Positions 45,404 through 54,384 are shown, numbered from the stretch's first letter. The stretch: DNA of 64,000 nt from Parachryseolinea silvisoli (GCF_021190955.1 NZ_JAIOAO010000003.1:62001-126000), one strand, 5' to 3'. Notes: generated by a model not told the origin, from the sequence alone. Numbers and translations are program-made.

Positions 45404-46221
45404 GGCGTTGTCGGTTGAGAAAGATAATACCCCACAGCCGCCTGGTGGCGCGTGCCGAGGCCCGGCAGGTGTTGAAAGGCATAGTCCAGCAGAAAGCGTT
45501 GCCGTCGGAAGCCCATGCCAGCAAAGTAGGCGTCGGGGGCGAGGTTAACGCCTACACGAAAGATGAATGTTTGCTGTACGGTATATTCCAGGCCGGTCTT
45601 CCAGGTGGTGGCATGTCCCAGGTCTTGGGTAGCTTCGGCGGTCCACAGCACATTTTCAGAAAGGGTTATACCAGTACCGAGGGTGAGGCGCGTGGGAAGT
45701 TGTTCGTTGTTTTCCCTGTCTACGGTAGGTTGAAATAAATTGTTGATGTAAGCTCCTACGAGGAACGTAGGGGTTAGCTGGGTGATGCCGCCGGCGCTGA
45801 GGCTGATCAATCCGCGTGTGCCCAGGCCGTCGGCGTGGTATTGTATGTAGTGTATGCGGCCGCCGAGGGACGCGATACCAAGGGTGTTGGCGAAGGCAGC
45901 TGTGAGGAGGTGCTCATTATAGAGATTGTCGCCGAAGCGGTATACGCCGGCACCGATCGTGCCTGCGTTTGTCGGAACGGCGACGACGGCTGCGAGGCGG
46001 TTGAACGGGCTGAAGCCGGCAAAGGCGTCGTAGGTGCATGCCGCGATGGGCTTTCGTTGTTTGGCTAGGCCTGCTGGGTTGTTGAGGGTAGACCAGGCGT
46101 CGAATAAGCAACTGGCGGTATATCCGAGGCCCTGGGCGCGGGCGCCGATATCGGTGATGGAGCTTTGCGCGTAAGCATGGTATGACCACGCCACGAGGAG
46201 GAGTAGCAACGGTTTTTTCAC
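45400..46221 (-). CDS. PorV/PorQ-like outer-membrane protein
   Basis: This 273-residue protein has a signal peptide (MKKPLLLLLVAWSYHAYAQ). SSITDIGARAQGLGYTASCL at the mature N-terminus and the NPAGLAK element near 50 are typical of the PorV/UPF0164/FadL-like barrel family. Its GTGITLSENVLWTAEATQDL and final RHQAAVGYYL complete the barrel. PorV-type proteins assist type IX secretion and surface attachment. The overlap with the HhH barrel gene shows one transcript, and the two may form a complex. Confidence 0.75.
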   Translation of the reverse strand: MKKPLLLLLVAWSYHAYAQSSITDIGARAQGLGYTASCLFDAWSTLNNPAGLAKQRKPIAACTYDAFAGFSPFNRLAAVVAVPTNAGTIGAGVYRFGDNLYNEHLLTAAFANTLGIASLGGRIHYIQYHADGLGTRGLISLSAGGITQLTPTFLVGAYINNLFQPTVDRENNEQLPTRLTLGTGITLSENVLWTAEATQDLGHATTWKTGLEYTVQQTFIFRVGVNLAPDAYFAGMGFRRQRFLLDYAFQHLPGLGTRHQAAVGYYLSQPTTP

Positions 46222-46363
46222 AACGGGAGTTGGTTAAAACGAGTGAGATGAAGATAGTAGTTTTAGGTAAACCGTTGTTTTACCTGGGTATGCGTTTGGT
46301 AAAAAAAATAGATTTTTTTTCTGTCGTGCGGGCGAAGCCAGGGTCGGAACCAGCGTGAAGAGC

Positions 46364-46738
46364 TTATTCGATGCTGATTTCTTTGGCGAGGCCCATGGCG
46401 TTGAAGCGGATGACGAGGGCGAGGGGAGCGAGGGTGGCGTGCGGGCAGTCCGTTGATGGCTGGAGGTCGTAGTAGTAGAATTTCTGGTTGCGTTTATAGA
46501 GCTCGTTGCGATCGGGGGCGCCGAAGACGGATACGATCTGCATTTCGCTCAGGCCCAGGAAGCCTTTTTTCTGCTCCTGGAGGGCGGCAATGCCGGCGGC
46601 TCGTATACCCTGGCAGGCGTGGCGGTCGGCCTTCCAGGCGGCGGCGTCCAGGCCTTCGAGGGAAGGAGTCGGGCGGCTACAGGCGACGGCAGCGAAGAGA
46701 ACAATGACGGGCAGGTGGCAGAAAAGGATACGGTTCAT
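46364..46738 (-). CDS. Small lipoprotein, BamE/SmpA-like
   Basis: This 124-residue protein has a signal peptide with lipobox VACS near residue 20. Its core, GFLGLSEMQIVSVFGAPDRN, with FYYYDLQP after it, resembles the BamE/SmpA fold (L-G-x-S-x-x-x-V-x-x-x-x-G-x-P). It is probably anchored in an envelope membrane facing the periplasm. On the minus strand a TACCTTTG element (46750-46743) sits 4 nt before the start codon, consistent with a leaderless transcript. The function is unknown. Confidence 0.7.
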   Translation of the reverse strand: MNRILFCHLPVIVLFAAVACSRPTPSLEGLDAAAWKADRHACQGIRAAGIAALQEQKKGFLGLSEMQIVSVFGAPDRNELYKRNQKFYYYDLQPSTDCPHATLAPLALVIRFNAMGLAKEISIE

Positions 46739-46782
46739 GGGGCAAAGGTAATGCGGGTAGCCCTACCCAGGTTGGTATAAAA

Positions 46783-46814
46783 ATAAAAAAAGCGATAGTC
46801 CATAACCATCGCTT
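46783..46814 (-). terminator. Rho-independent terminator of the histone-like gene
   Basis: On the minus strand AAGCGAT pairs with ATCGCTT around an 11-nt loop, followed by a T-rich run (TTTTTATTT). It lies 26 bp after the histone-like gene's stop. Confidence 0.75.
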
Positions 46815-46839
46815 CTCTGTACCGCTGGAAGAGCAGCCA

Positions 46840-47379
46840 TTAACTGTTGAAGAGACTTTTCTGCTCGTCGCTTTTATTCTCTACAGCTTCCTTGGCGTCG
46901 GCGACTTTTTCCTGGATTGCCTCTACGGTGTTGGTTGCTGTTTCGACAATCGCGTCTTTTACTTCGACAGCTTTGGCTGCTGCCGCGCTGCCAATGGCTG
47001 CTGCGGTGTCCGTCACATTCTTCGTGATGTCCTTTGCCTTCGTTGCTACCTTGCTCAAGAAGGTCGGCTTTTTAGCGGCCTTCTTCGGTGCTGCTTTTTT
47101 CGGAGCGGCTTTCTTGGGGGCGGCTTTCTTGGCGGAAGTTGTTACTTTCTTCGCTGCCTTTTTTGCCGTTGCCGTTGTTTTCTTCGCCGTCTTCTTTACT
47201 GCCTTCGCTACCTTTTTAGCGGCTTTCTTCGCCGGAGCGGCAGCTTTCTTAGCGGTTTTTTTTGCTGACTTAACGGCCTTCTTGGCAGCTTTCTTCGCTA
47301 CCTTCGCCGCTTTCTTGACAGCTTTCTTCGCTGTTTTCTTCGCAGCTTTCTTAGGAGTTTTCTTTGCTTTTTTTGCCAT
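46840..47379 (-). CDS. Histone H1-like DNA-binding protein (AKKA repeats)
   Basis: This 179-residue protein consists of two parts. Residues 1-100 are almost only lysine, alanine, threonine and valine in AKKAAKK-type repeats, a strongly basic tail that coats DNA. Residues 100-179 are an alanine-rich, acidic amphipathic helix region (KVATKAKDITKNVTDTAAA, AVEVKDAIVETATN). It resembles the eukaryotic H1 tail and bacterial Hc1/AlgP proteins. Repetitive codons may let it drift in length. The role is probably nucleoid compaction. A terminator follows it. Confidence 0.8.
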   Translation of the reverse strand: MAKKAKKTPKKAAKKTAKKAVKKAAKVAKKAAKKAVKSAKKTAKKAAAPAKKAAKKVAKAVKKTAKKTTATAKKAAKKVTTSAKKAAPKKAAPKKAAPKKAAKKPTFLSKVATKAKDITKNVTDTAAAIGSAAAAKAVEVKDAIVETATNTVEAIQEKVADAKEAVENKSDEQKSLFNS

Positions 47380-47590
47380 AGCGGTGAATGTAATTTTTTA
47401 GGTACCGAAAAGGTACTTAATTATCTCGGCACTTGAGGAAAAAATCAACGGATTTCTTCAAACATTTTTACTCTGTATGCTTCTCATCGATGTATTACAC
47501 CCGATGAAAGTATAGGTGTACTCACTCCCGGGTATGCCATTCAACGGATGAACCATACCTTCGGGCACTCTTTTTACTACGTTTGTCAGT

Positions 47591-47866
47591 ATGGTTTCTG
47601 AAACATGGATACAGATAATCGGGCTTGTCGCCGGCGTATGCACGGCGGTATCCCTTTTGCCCCAGTTGATCAAGATTATGCGGGAGAAACGGGCCGAACA
47701 GCTGTCGCTCTTTTACCTGTTCACCTTGCTGCTGGGCCTCGGGCTCTGGATCGCTTATGGCGTTTTGCGTAGTGATCTTCCCATTATCCTGACCAACATC
47801 GCCTCAGCGTTGCTTAACGTATCCGTCATTGTTTTAAGCATAAAGTACCGTAAACCGCAATCCTGA
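47591..47866 (+). CDS. SemiSWEET-type sugar transporter (PQ-loop protein)
   Basis: This 91-residue protein has three membrane helices. The first contains the PQ pair of the family (GLVAGVCTAVSLLPQLIKIM), then the SLFYLFTLLLGLGLWIAYGV helix and ILTNIASALLNVSVIVLSIK. SemiSWEETs dimerise to move sugars through the inner membrane. The NIAS and PQ residues lie where the binding pocket is expected. It precedes the MscS gene by 53 bp. Confidence 0.88.
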   Translation: MVSETWIQIIGLVAGVCTAVSLLPQLIKIMREKRAEQLSLFYLFTLLLGLGLWIAYGVLRSDLPIILTNIASALLNVSVIVLSIKYRKPQS

Positions 47867-47919
47867 GCGCGGGTCGGGCATCATATTTTTCAGGGTCTCT
47901 GGCAAAACACAACCCGCTC

Positions 47920-48792
47920 ATGAAAGGAAAAGAGATCAACCTAGAACACGGCTTCTCGCTGATTCAGGAGAAGCTTACCCGCTGGTGGGTATATTTCGTG
48001 CAAATGCTTCCCAATTTTGTGTTGGCTATCCTGGCGTTGGCGGCATTTGTTTTCATTGCCCGGTTCATACGAAAATTTGCTCACCGCCTTGTACTGCGAA
48101 TGTCCAAGAGCGAGTCGGTGGCGAGCCTGGTGGCCGGTATTGTGTACTCGTTGGTCATCATTTTCGGCATTATGACAGCGCTCGACGTGATGCAGCTGGA
48201 GAAAACGGTGTCGTCGCTGCTGGCGGGTGTCGGCATCATCGGCCTGGCGCTGGGGTTTGCCTTCCAGGATCTCACTGCGAATTTTATTTCCGGCGCGTTC
48301 ATCGCTTTCAAAAAACCTTTTGAGATTGGCCATACCGTGGAGACCAACGGCTTCCTGGGCACTGTTCAGGAGATACGGCTGCGGTCGACAACGTTGCGTA
48401 CGCTTGCCGGTCTGCACGTGATCATTCCGAATAAAGAAATCTTTCAAAAACCGATCATCAATTACTCGCTGACGCAGGAGCGCCGGGTGGAGCTGGAATT
48501 TTCCGTTGTCAATACATTCGACATCGCCGTTATCGAACAGCAACTCCGTGAAACGCTGGCGCAGCCGGGCGAAGGAGAATCAATTCGTAACGTGGAGGTA
48601 TACTTTTCAGCGATCGACGACCCAAAGATCAAGCTATACGTGGCTTTCTGGACGGACAATCAAGAGCCCCGGGAATTTATGAAGGCGCGTCACCAGGCGA
48701 TCCTGGCGATCTATCGCCTGTTTGCCAAATACAAAATATACGACGTGAAGACCCCCGGCCAGCCCAACCCGGAGCCACCCGCGGCGGGTTAG
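47920..48792 (+). CDS. Small-conductance mechanosensitive channel (MscS family)
   Basis: This 290-residue inner-membrane channel opens under membrane tension to release solutes. Three hydrophobic segments lie at about 25-50, 68-88 and 96-125, the last being the pore helix TM3 (GVGIIGLALGFAFQDLTANF). The beta domain follows (VETNGFLGTVQEIRLRSTTL, VIIPNKEIFQKPIINYS), then a C-terminal alpha/beta domain. Its stop overlaps the convergent exporter's stop by a few nucleotides (48789-48792). Confidence 0.92.
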   Translation: MKGKEINLEHGFSLIQEKLTRWWVYFVQMLPNFVLAILALAAFVFIARFIRKFAHRLVLRMSKSESVASLVAGIVYSLVIIFGIMTALDVMQLEKTVSSLLAGVGIIGLALGFAFQDLTANFISGAFIAFKKPFEIGHTVETNGFLGTVQEIRLRSTTLRTLAGLHVIIPNKEIFQKPIINYSLTQERRVELEFSVVNTFDIAVIEQQLRETLAQPGEGESIRNVEVYFSAIDDPKIKLYVAFWTDNQEPREFMKARHQAILAIYRLFAKYKIYDVKTPGQPNPEPPAAG

Positions 48793-50543
48793 ATCCGCGC
48801 CTGATAGGTGTACAGGTCGAAGTAGCGTCCACTCTTTTCGATTAGCTCATCGTGACGTCCGCGCTCCACGATTTGTCCATGCTCAACGACCAGGATCTGG
48901 TCGGCCTGGCGAATGGTACTGAGGCGGTGAGCAATGACAAACGTCGTACGACCTTTCATGAGGCTTTTCAGACTTTCCTGGATGAGTGACTCGCTTTCTG
49001 TGTCGAGGTTAGACGTGGCCTCGTCGAGGATGAGGATGCGCGGGTTGGCTAAGATGGCCCGGGCAATGGCTACACGCTGACGCTGTCCGCCCGAAAGCTT
49101 TACGCCACGCTCGCCGATCACCGTATCGAGTCCGGCTTCAAACCGGTCTGTAAATTCGAGCACGTGTGCTGCTTTGGCGGCACCCAATAGTGCTTCGTCC
49201 GTCGCCTGGGGACGGGGAAAGCGGATGTTCTCGCGAATGGTGCCTTCGAAAAGAAAATCATCTTGTAATACCACGCCCAGGTTGCTGCGATAGCTGTTGA
49301 GTGAGACAGTAGCCAGGTCGATGCCGTCGATGGTCACCTGGCCCTGTGCGGGGTTCAGGAACGATGCGGCCAGGCCGGCAATCGTGGTCTTGCCAGAGCC
49401 GGAGGTGCCGACAAGTGCTGTCACGGAGCCCGCCGGGGCATGAAAGCTGATATCTTTCAATACCGTTTTACCTTCTTCATAGGCAAAGGATACATTGCGG
49501 AAAGAGATGTCGCCTGTGATGTGTTCGATTTGAACTGTACGGATCGTGCCGTCGTCTTCGGGGTCCATGTTCATGATCTCCTCGGTGCGGTCAAGTCCGG
49601 CAAAGGCCTCTGTCAGCTGACTGCCGATGTTGCTCATCTGTACGATGGGGGCGATCATGAAGCCCAGTAATAACGTGAAGGAGAGAAACTCGCCGGGAGT
49701 CATGGAGCCTTCAATGATACGGTAGCCGCTGAGGCCCATGATGCCAACGCTGGCCAGACCCAGGAGAAACGTAGCCGAGCTGGTGACGAGGCTGGTGGAG
49801 GTAAGGGTCTTGCGTACGTTTTCGAAAAGTGACTCTACACCTTTCTCGAAGGTTTTGATTTCCTGTGCTTCGGCATTAAAGCCTTTGATAACCCGCACGC
49901 CATTTAATGTTTCTGTCAGGCGGCCCGTTACATCGGCATTCAGCTTGCCGCGCTCGCGGAATATGGGGCGTATTAAGGAAAAGGCTTTGAGTGAAATAAA
50001 GCCAAAGATCGCGACCGGCACCAGCACGTAGAACGTCATCTCTGCACTGATCTTTATCAAGAGCACGAAGGAGACCACGGCGGTCAGAATGCCCCCCACC
50101 ATTTGTACCAGGCCGGTGCCTACCAGGTTACGGACGCCCTCGACGTCGGTCATAATCCGCGACACTAGTACACCCGATTTCGTGTTGTCAAAGAAACTGA
50201 TGGGCAGCCGCAGGATTTGTTTTTGCACGTTGGCGCGCAGCACCGAAATGAGTCGTTGCGCCTCGACGCTGAGCAGGTTGGTCAGGACAAAAGACGTTAC
50301 CGACTGCACAGTGATAGAGACTGTTACAATGATAAGCAACCACTTCAACATCTCCAGGTCATGCTTGGCAATGACGTCGTCCATGAGGTATTTCGTCGCG
50401 CCGGGCAGGACAAGTCCCGCCATACGGCTAATGATGATCAACACCAGGCCAATGGCCAGTGCCTTGCGGCGTGGCCAGACAATGGTTTTGAAAACATGGG
50501 CGATGGATACTTTGTTTTTGGCTTTCGGCTTTGGGGTGGACAT
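48789..50543 (-). CDS. ABC exporter, fused permease-ATPase (MsbA/BmrA type)
   Basis: This 584-residue half-transporter has six membrane helices in residues 20-320. The ATPase domain has Walker A ALVGTSGSGKTT, the Q-loop in LGVVLQDDFLFEGT, the signature LSGGQRQRVAIARA, Walker B ILILDEATSNLD and the H-loop VIAHRLSTI. Its length and layout fit lipid flippases and multidrug exporters; the family includes MsbA, which flips lipid A-core. The substrate is unknown. The gene ends within the MscS gene's stop on the opposite strand. Confidence 0.92.
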   Translation of the reverse strand: MSTPKPKAKNKVSIAHVFKTIVWPRRKALAIGLVLIIISRMAGLVLPGATKYLMDDVIAKHDLEMLKWLLIIVTVSITVQSVTSFVLTNLLSVEAQRLISVLRANVQKQILRLPISFFDNTKSGVLVSRIMTDVEGVRNLVGTGLVQMVGGILTAVVSFVLLIKISAEMTFYVLVPVAIFGFISLKAFSLIRPIFRERGKLNADVTGRLTETLNGVRVIKGFNAEAQEIKTFEKGVESLFENVRKTLTSTSLVTSSATFLLGLASVGIMGLSGYRIIEGSMTPGEFLSFTLLLGFMIAPIVQMSNIGSQLTEAFAGLDRTEEIMNMDPEDDGTIRTVQIEHITGDISFRNVSFAYEEGKTVLKDISFHAPAGSVTALVGTSGSGKTTIAGLAASFLNPAQGQVTIDGIDLATVSLNSYRSNLGVVLQDDFLFEGTIRENIRFPRPQATDEALLGAAKAAHVLEFTDRFEAGLDTVIGERGVKLSGGQRQRVAIARAILANPRILILDEATSNLDTESESLIQESLKSLMKGRTTFVIAHRLSTIRQADQILVVEHGQIVERGRHDELIEKSGRYFDLYTYQARI

Positions 50544-50701
50544 GCAGCGCAGGTTTTACTTCAGATGACGCAATGCTAACATAGACGCTAGCCTGGATAG
50601 TTTAGTCTGGTCGTCGATTTTTTTTGTGTTTTTTGTCTGCGTCGCGTTTGTGTTACAACCTGCGGGCCCAGGCGAACGTTGAGTATTGCTATCTTTACCA
50701 T

Positions 50702-53011
50702 ATGATGCTCGATTTTCCCGCGGACGGTACCCCCTTTAAGTTGCAATTGTCTTTTCATAGCGTTATTGAAGAGCTTGAGAAGACCGCGCAGGACACTCAA
50801 CATCCGGAGGCGGCTGCGGCGGCTGGAGACCTGCTGCGCCGGGTGAACGCGGAGGCGCCGGAGTTGCGTGAGGGGATCACGCAAGAGGAACAATTGAAGC
50901 GGCACGAGGGCCTGATCCGCGAGTTATTGCACGATCTCTTTCCCGAGTCCCTCACTCAAAACGAGATCAAAGCGGTAGGACTGCCTTATTCCAACGTGTT
51001 CTTCAATCTTACCGAACGCTTTCGCAAGATTCTGCATGCTGCGGGGCCATCCTTTTCGACCTACATCCGCGACTTCGATGAGCACCAGTTTTATGTCATG
51101 AGCTGCTGCATCATACTTAATCAATATTATGGCACACAGCTGGACTTTGGTCCGCCGTTGTTCTACGACATTCCTGCCGCGGACGGCGTCATGCGTCATT
51201 ACCGCATCCTGGCCAATGCCGATTTCCTGGACGTCGTACCTACTGAAAACTCGCTGCCGATCACCCCGGAGGATATTGACTTGCTGTTGAACAACTACCA
51301 TGACCTGGCGTTGTGGAAAGCAAAGTTTCCACCGCAAACCTGGTTGTTACGAGGTTTTTCACTCCTCAACTTATTCGATGCAACTGTCGAGAGCGCGGTG
51401 TCGACATTCAAGGAAAATCTGTTGGGGCTTTACCACGCCGGCTTTCAGGACAGCACGGCGACGATCTTCCGGTCGATCTACCGGATACCCGACCTGCAAA
51501 TTGGTTTTACACTCTATACACCTGAAGACGGGTTGTTATCGCCGTGCGCGTTTGGCAAGCAAATGAAAAGCTTTCTGTTGCCGGAAGGCCAGGACGAGGA
51601 TGCGCGCGCGGTGCTGGGAGAAGCGGTGTACCAGGCGTTGGCTGAGGAGAATGTATATGTGGCGGCATCGGACACGACGGTGTTTCAGGGCACTCAAACG
51701 GAGGGGCTCATTGCCGACCGACTGTTATACCGAAACATGAACAGCTTTATTTTGGCACCCGTTGCCAAGAATGGTCAGTTGCTCGGTATACTGGAATTAG
51801 TATGCCCCAAACCTCGCCGGCTCAACAGCATCAACGCCAACAAGCTCGACATTATTTTGCCGTACTTAACGGATACGGTCGAACGATTGGTGGCCCAGTT
51901 TCAGAATCAGGTACAGGCTGTGATCCAGGAGAAATATACGGCGATTCACGGCAGTGTGCATTGGAAATTCCAGGAGGAGGCTGAGCGGTATATCGATGCG
52001 CAAATGATTGGGAAAGAATATAAACTGCAAGAAATTATCTTTCCCGAGGTATACCCGCTGTATGGGCAGCTGGACATTCGCGGCTCGTCGGAGGCGCGCA
52101 ACAGCAGTATTCAACGCGACTTGCAGCAGCAGTTGCAGACGTTGGTGTTGCTGCTGGACGCTATTGGCAATCGTCCCGGCAAGGCGCCGGAGCTGACTTC
52201 CGAGGGGCAGACCGTGCGGACGTTGCTGGGCGATCTGGATGGGACCTTGCTGGCCGATACGGAGCAATACGTTCAGCTTTACCTGGAAGAAAATATTCAC
52301 CCGCGCCTGCGCGAGCTGTCGGCGCCCGAAGTCCTGCCGTTTATACAGCAATACTTTCGTGATACAGACAAGACACAAGGTAGCTTCCACGCCTGGCGCC
52401 GACGGTATGAGAACACAGTTGCCATGATCAACGATACCGTGGCGGGCATATTGGACAGCCGGCAAAAGGAAGCGCAGACCCTTTTTCCACATTACTACGA
52501 GCGCTTTAAGACCGATGGGGTCGAGCATAATCTGTACATCGGCCCCTGCATTGCGCCGAAACAGGTGTTTGATGTACGCAAGTTGCAAGCGCTTCGATTG
52601 TGGCAACTGCAAGTGCTATGCGAAATGGAGGCTGCATATCACCAGGTAAAACCGCTGCTCCGTACGCCGCTGGAAGTGACAACGCTGGTGCTGGCACACC
52701 ACAGCACGTTGTCGATACGCTTCCGCCTGGACGAAAAGCGCTTTGATGTAGACGGCAGCTATAACGCTCGCTTTGAGATCGTCAAGAAACGTATTGACAA
52801 GGCTCACCGCAAGGGTACAAATGAGCGGATTACACAGCCGGGGTTTATGACCATTGTATGTTCCAACGACGCCGAGGAACAGGAGTACCGTCACTTCATT
52901 GGGCAGTTACAAGCTAAACGGTTGTTGGATGTAGGCATTGAGCACTTTGACGTGGAAGATCTACAGGGAATTTCAGGTCTTCGGGCGTTGCGGGTCGGCA
53001 TCGTACATTAA
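50702..53011 (+). CDS. Large cytoplasmic protein with a GAF-like domain
   Basis: This is a 769-residue protein with no membrane segment. A GAF-like domain is probable at about 300-400 (TEGLIADRLLYRNMNSFILA, PVAKNGQLLGILELVCPKP); GAF domains bind small ligands. Other parts are helical and unassigned. The long C-terminal half contains LQLYLEENIHPRLREL and IGPCIAPKQVFDVRKLQALR; it lacks any kinase or output domain I can name. Similar proteins occur in other Bacteroidota as far as I recall, without known function. An ATG doublet at 50702/50705 offers two starts. A TATCTTTA element is 5 nt upstream. Confidence 0.72.
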   Translation: MMLDFPADGTPFKLQLSFHSVIEELEKTAQDTQHPEAAAAAGDLLRRVNAEAPELREGITQEEQLKRHEGLIRELLHDLFPESLTQNEIKAVGLPYSNVFFNLTERFRKILHAAGPSFSTYIRDFDEHQFYVMSCCIILNQYYGTQLDFGPPLFYDIPAADGVMRHYRILANADFLDVVPTENSLPITPEDIDLLLNNYHDLALWKAKFPPQTWLLRGFSLLNLFDATVESAVSTFKENLLGLYHAGFQDSTATIFRSIYRIPDLQIGFTLYTPEDGLLSPCAFGKQMKSFLLPEGQDEDARAVLGEAVYQALAEENVYVAASDTTVFQGTQTEGLIADRLLYRNMNSFILAPVAKNGQLLGILELVCPKPRRLNSINANKLDIILPYLTDTVERLVAQFQNQVQAVIQEKYTAIHGSVHWKFQEEAERYIDAQMIGKEYKLQEIIFPEVYPLYGQLDIRGSSEARNSSIQRDLQQQLQTLVLLLDAIGNRPGKAPELTSEGQTVRTLLGDLDGTLLADTEQYVQLYLEENIHPRLRELSAPEVLPFIQQYFRDTDKTQGSFHAWRRRYENTVAMINDTVAGILDSRQKEAQTLFPHYYERFKTDGVEHNLYIGPCIAPKQVFDVRKLQALRLWQLQVLCEMEAAYHQVKPLLRTPLEVTTLVLAHHSTLSIRFRLDEKRFDVDGSYNARFEIVKKRIDKAHRKGTNERITQPGFMTIVCSNDAEEQEYRHFIGQLQAKRLLDVGIEHFDVEDLQGISGLRALRVGIVH

Positions 53012-53040
53012 ATCCTTTTATCATTTATCGACGCGATCGG

Positions 53041-53062
53041 TGGGGAAACTAAAGTTTCCCCA
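53041..53062. promoter_or_regulatory. GGGGAAAC/GTTTCCCC palindrome upstream of the first FecR-like gene
   Basis: TGGGGAAAC and its perfect complement GTTTCCCCA flank TAAA. The site is followed by AAAATC. It is 245 bp before the FecR-like gene and has a counterpart at 55163-55181 before the second. No T-run follows on either strand, so it is unlikely to be a terminator. Confidence 0.45.
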
Positions 53063-53306
53063 AAAATCACGAATATTCGCCAGTGGGCCGTATTTTTAAG
53101 GTGGAAGTGTGTTTTTGGGCCGAATTGAGGGATGCTATCGGGGGCGCAAACGGAGGGGTAAATATTTCCAGGGAAACTCTCATACCTGGCGGTCTGAAAC
53201 TACTCTTTAAAGGTAGGATTATGGAGGTTCTAGACGGTGCAAAAGGCCCTGTTTATCAATCTTTTAAGTATCAAATGGAGGAGTCCTCCAGTGAAAAGTT
53301 CAGAAA

Positions 53307-54353
53307 ATGGAAGATAAGACGGAAGTGAGAGACCTGGTAAGGCGGTACCTGGACAATGAAGTGACCCGTGAAGAGCGGGAGCAGGTACTGAAGATGCTAG
53401 CCTCGGGGGAGATTGACGAAGCGATGGGAGAAGAGCTTTTTAACCAACAAATGCAACACCTCGACTCGCCTGATTTTCAAGAGGTAATTCTGAGCGAGAA
53501 AGAAAAACGCCGTGCACAAAGGGTCAAACGTGACATGCTGGAGACGATCCTGGATCCTACGTACAAACGTAGCTCACAATGGACGTCGTGGTGGATGGTG
53601 GCGTGTGCCGCCGCCGTGATCTTTGCGGCGATATGGTTTGTGGAATGGCCTCGCACGCAGGGCGATGCCCGGATGGGCGCGGAAGAGACCGCTGTGCCGG
53701 AGCAAGTATACCGCGGCCGTAAGTTTGTGCGCCTGGAAGATAATAGCACCATTATTTTGAACGAAGGCAGTGAGCTGCGCCACAGTGGCCGCTTTAGCGA
53801 AGGTGGCACCCGCGAGGTGTCATTGGTAGGAGAGGCGTATTTTGATATTGCGCACGATCCGAAAAAACCGTTTATCATTCACTCGAATGGTGTAGCCATT
53901 AAGGTGCTGGGTACAGCGTTCAATGTCAAAGCGTACCCTGACCAGAAAGAAGTAAAAGTTACCGTAACCCGCGGATTGGTAGAAGTGAGTGATGGTGACA
54001 AAAAAGTATATGGACAGGTGCGGCCGGACGAAGAGCTGGCAGTTGATGTGGTATCCGGACAGTCTGAAGCCAAGGCGGTGAAAGCTGAAGAGGTAAAGGC
54101 ATGGACCGATAAGTTTCTGATCTTTGATGATGCTACCATGGCGGAAGCTGCCGAGATCTTGCACAAGCGTTTTCAGGTAAACGTGGTATTTGGCGACGAA
54201 GTGCTGAAGAAGTGCCGTATCCAAGCGACATTCCTAAATGATCAGATCACGTTAACGGAAGTACTGGACGCACTGACGTTGTCGCTCAGTGGTATCCACT
54301 ACACACAACAGGAGGACGGTACCATTTTGTTGACGGGTACGGCCTGCTACTAG
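53307..54353 (+). CDS. FecR-family anti-sigma-like protein with DUF4974-type C-terminus
   Basis: This 348-residue protein has a cytoplasmic N-terminal part (VRRYLDNEVTREEREQVL, 1-70). One membrane helix (WMVACAAAVIFAAIWFV, about 96-112) follows. The FecR domain (about 140-240) has VRLEDNSTIILNEGSELRHS, EVSLVGEAYFDIAHDPKKPF and VLGTAFNVKAYPDQKEV, all family landmarks. A DUF4974-like domain (about 275-348) closes it (FDDATMAEAAEILHKRFQ). FecR proteins normally control an ECF sigma factor and respond to a TonB-dependent receptor. Neither sigma nor receptor gene is adjacent. Confidence 0.88.
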   Translation: MEDKTEVRDLVRRYLDNEVTREEREQVLKMLASGEIDEAMGEELFNQQMQHLDSPDFQEVILSEKEKRRAQRVKRDMLETILDPTYKRSSQWTSWWMVACAAAVIFAAIWFVEWPRTQGDARMGAEETAVPEQVYRGRKFVRLEDNSTIILNEGSELRHSGRFSEGGTREVSLVGEAYFDIAHDPKKPFIIHSNGVAIKVLGTAFNVKAYPDQKEVKVTVTRGLVEVSDGDKKVYGQVRPDEELAVDVVSGQSEAKAVKAEEVKAWTDKFLIFDDATMAEAAEILHKRFQVNVVFGDEVLKKCRIQATFLNDQITLTEVLDALTLSLSGIHYTQQEDGTILLTGTACY

Positions 54354-54384
54354 AATCAGCGTGGGAGTGAGTGTGAGAGCGATG
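54353..54384 (+). repeat. Dispersed intergenic repeat, copy C
   Basis: This 32-nt copy begins at the last base of the FecR stop codon. It shares GAATCAGCGTG and AGTGTGAGAGCGATG with copy A. An inverted repeat and TTGTTTTCAG follow within 130 bp, which resembles the arrangement after copy B. Confidence 0.55.

Noticed and set aside
47050-47379. Repetitive DNA that might suggest a CRISPR or tandem array
   Set aside because: The repetition comes from lysine/alanine codons of the histone-like protein, without constant-length spacers.
53083-53328. A GTG-initiated 81-codon reading frame before the first FecR-like gene
   Set aside because: It has a poor start, no recognisable domain and overlaps the start of the FecR-like gene. 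It lies in the control region.
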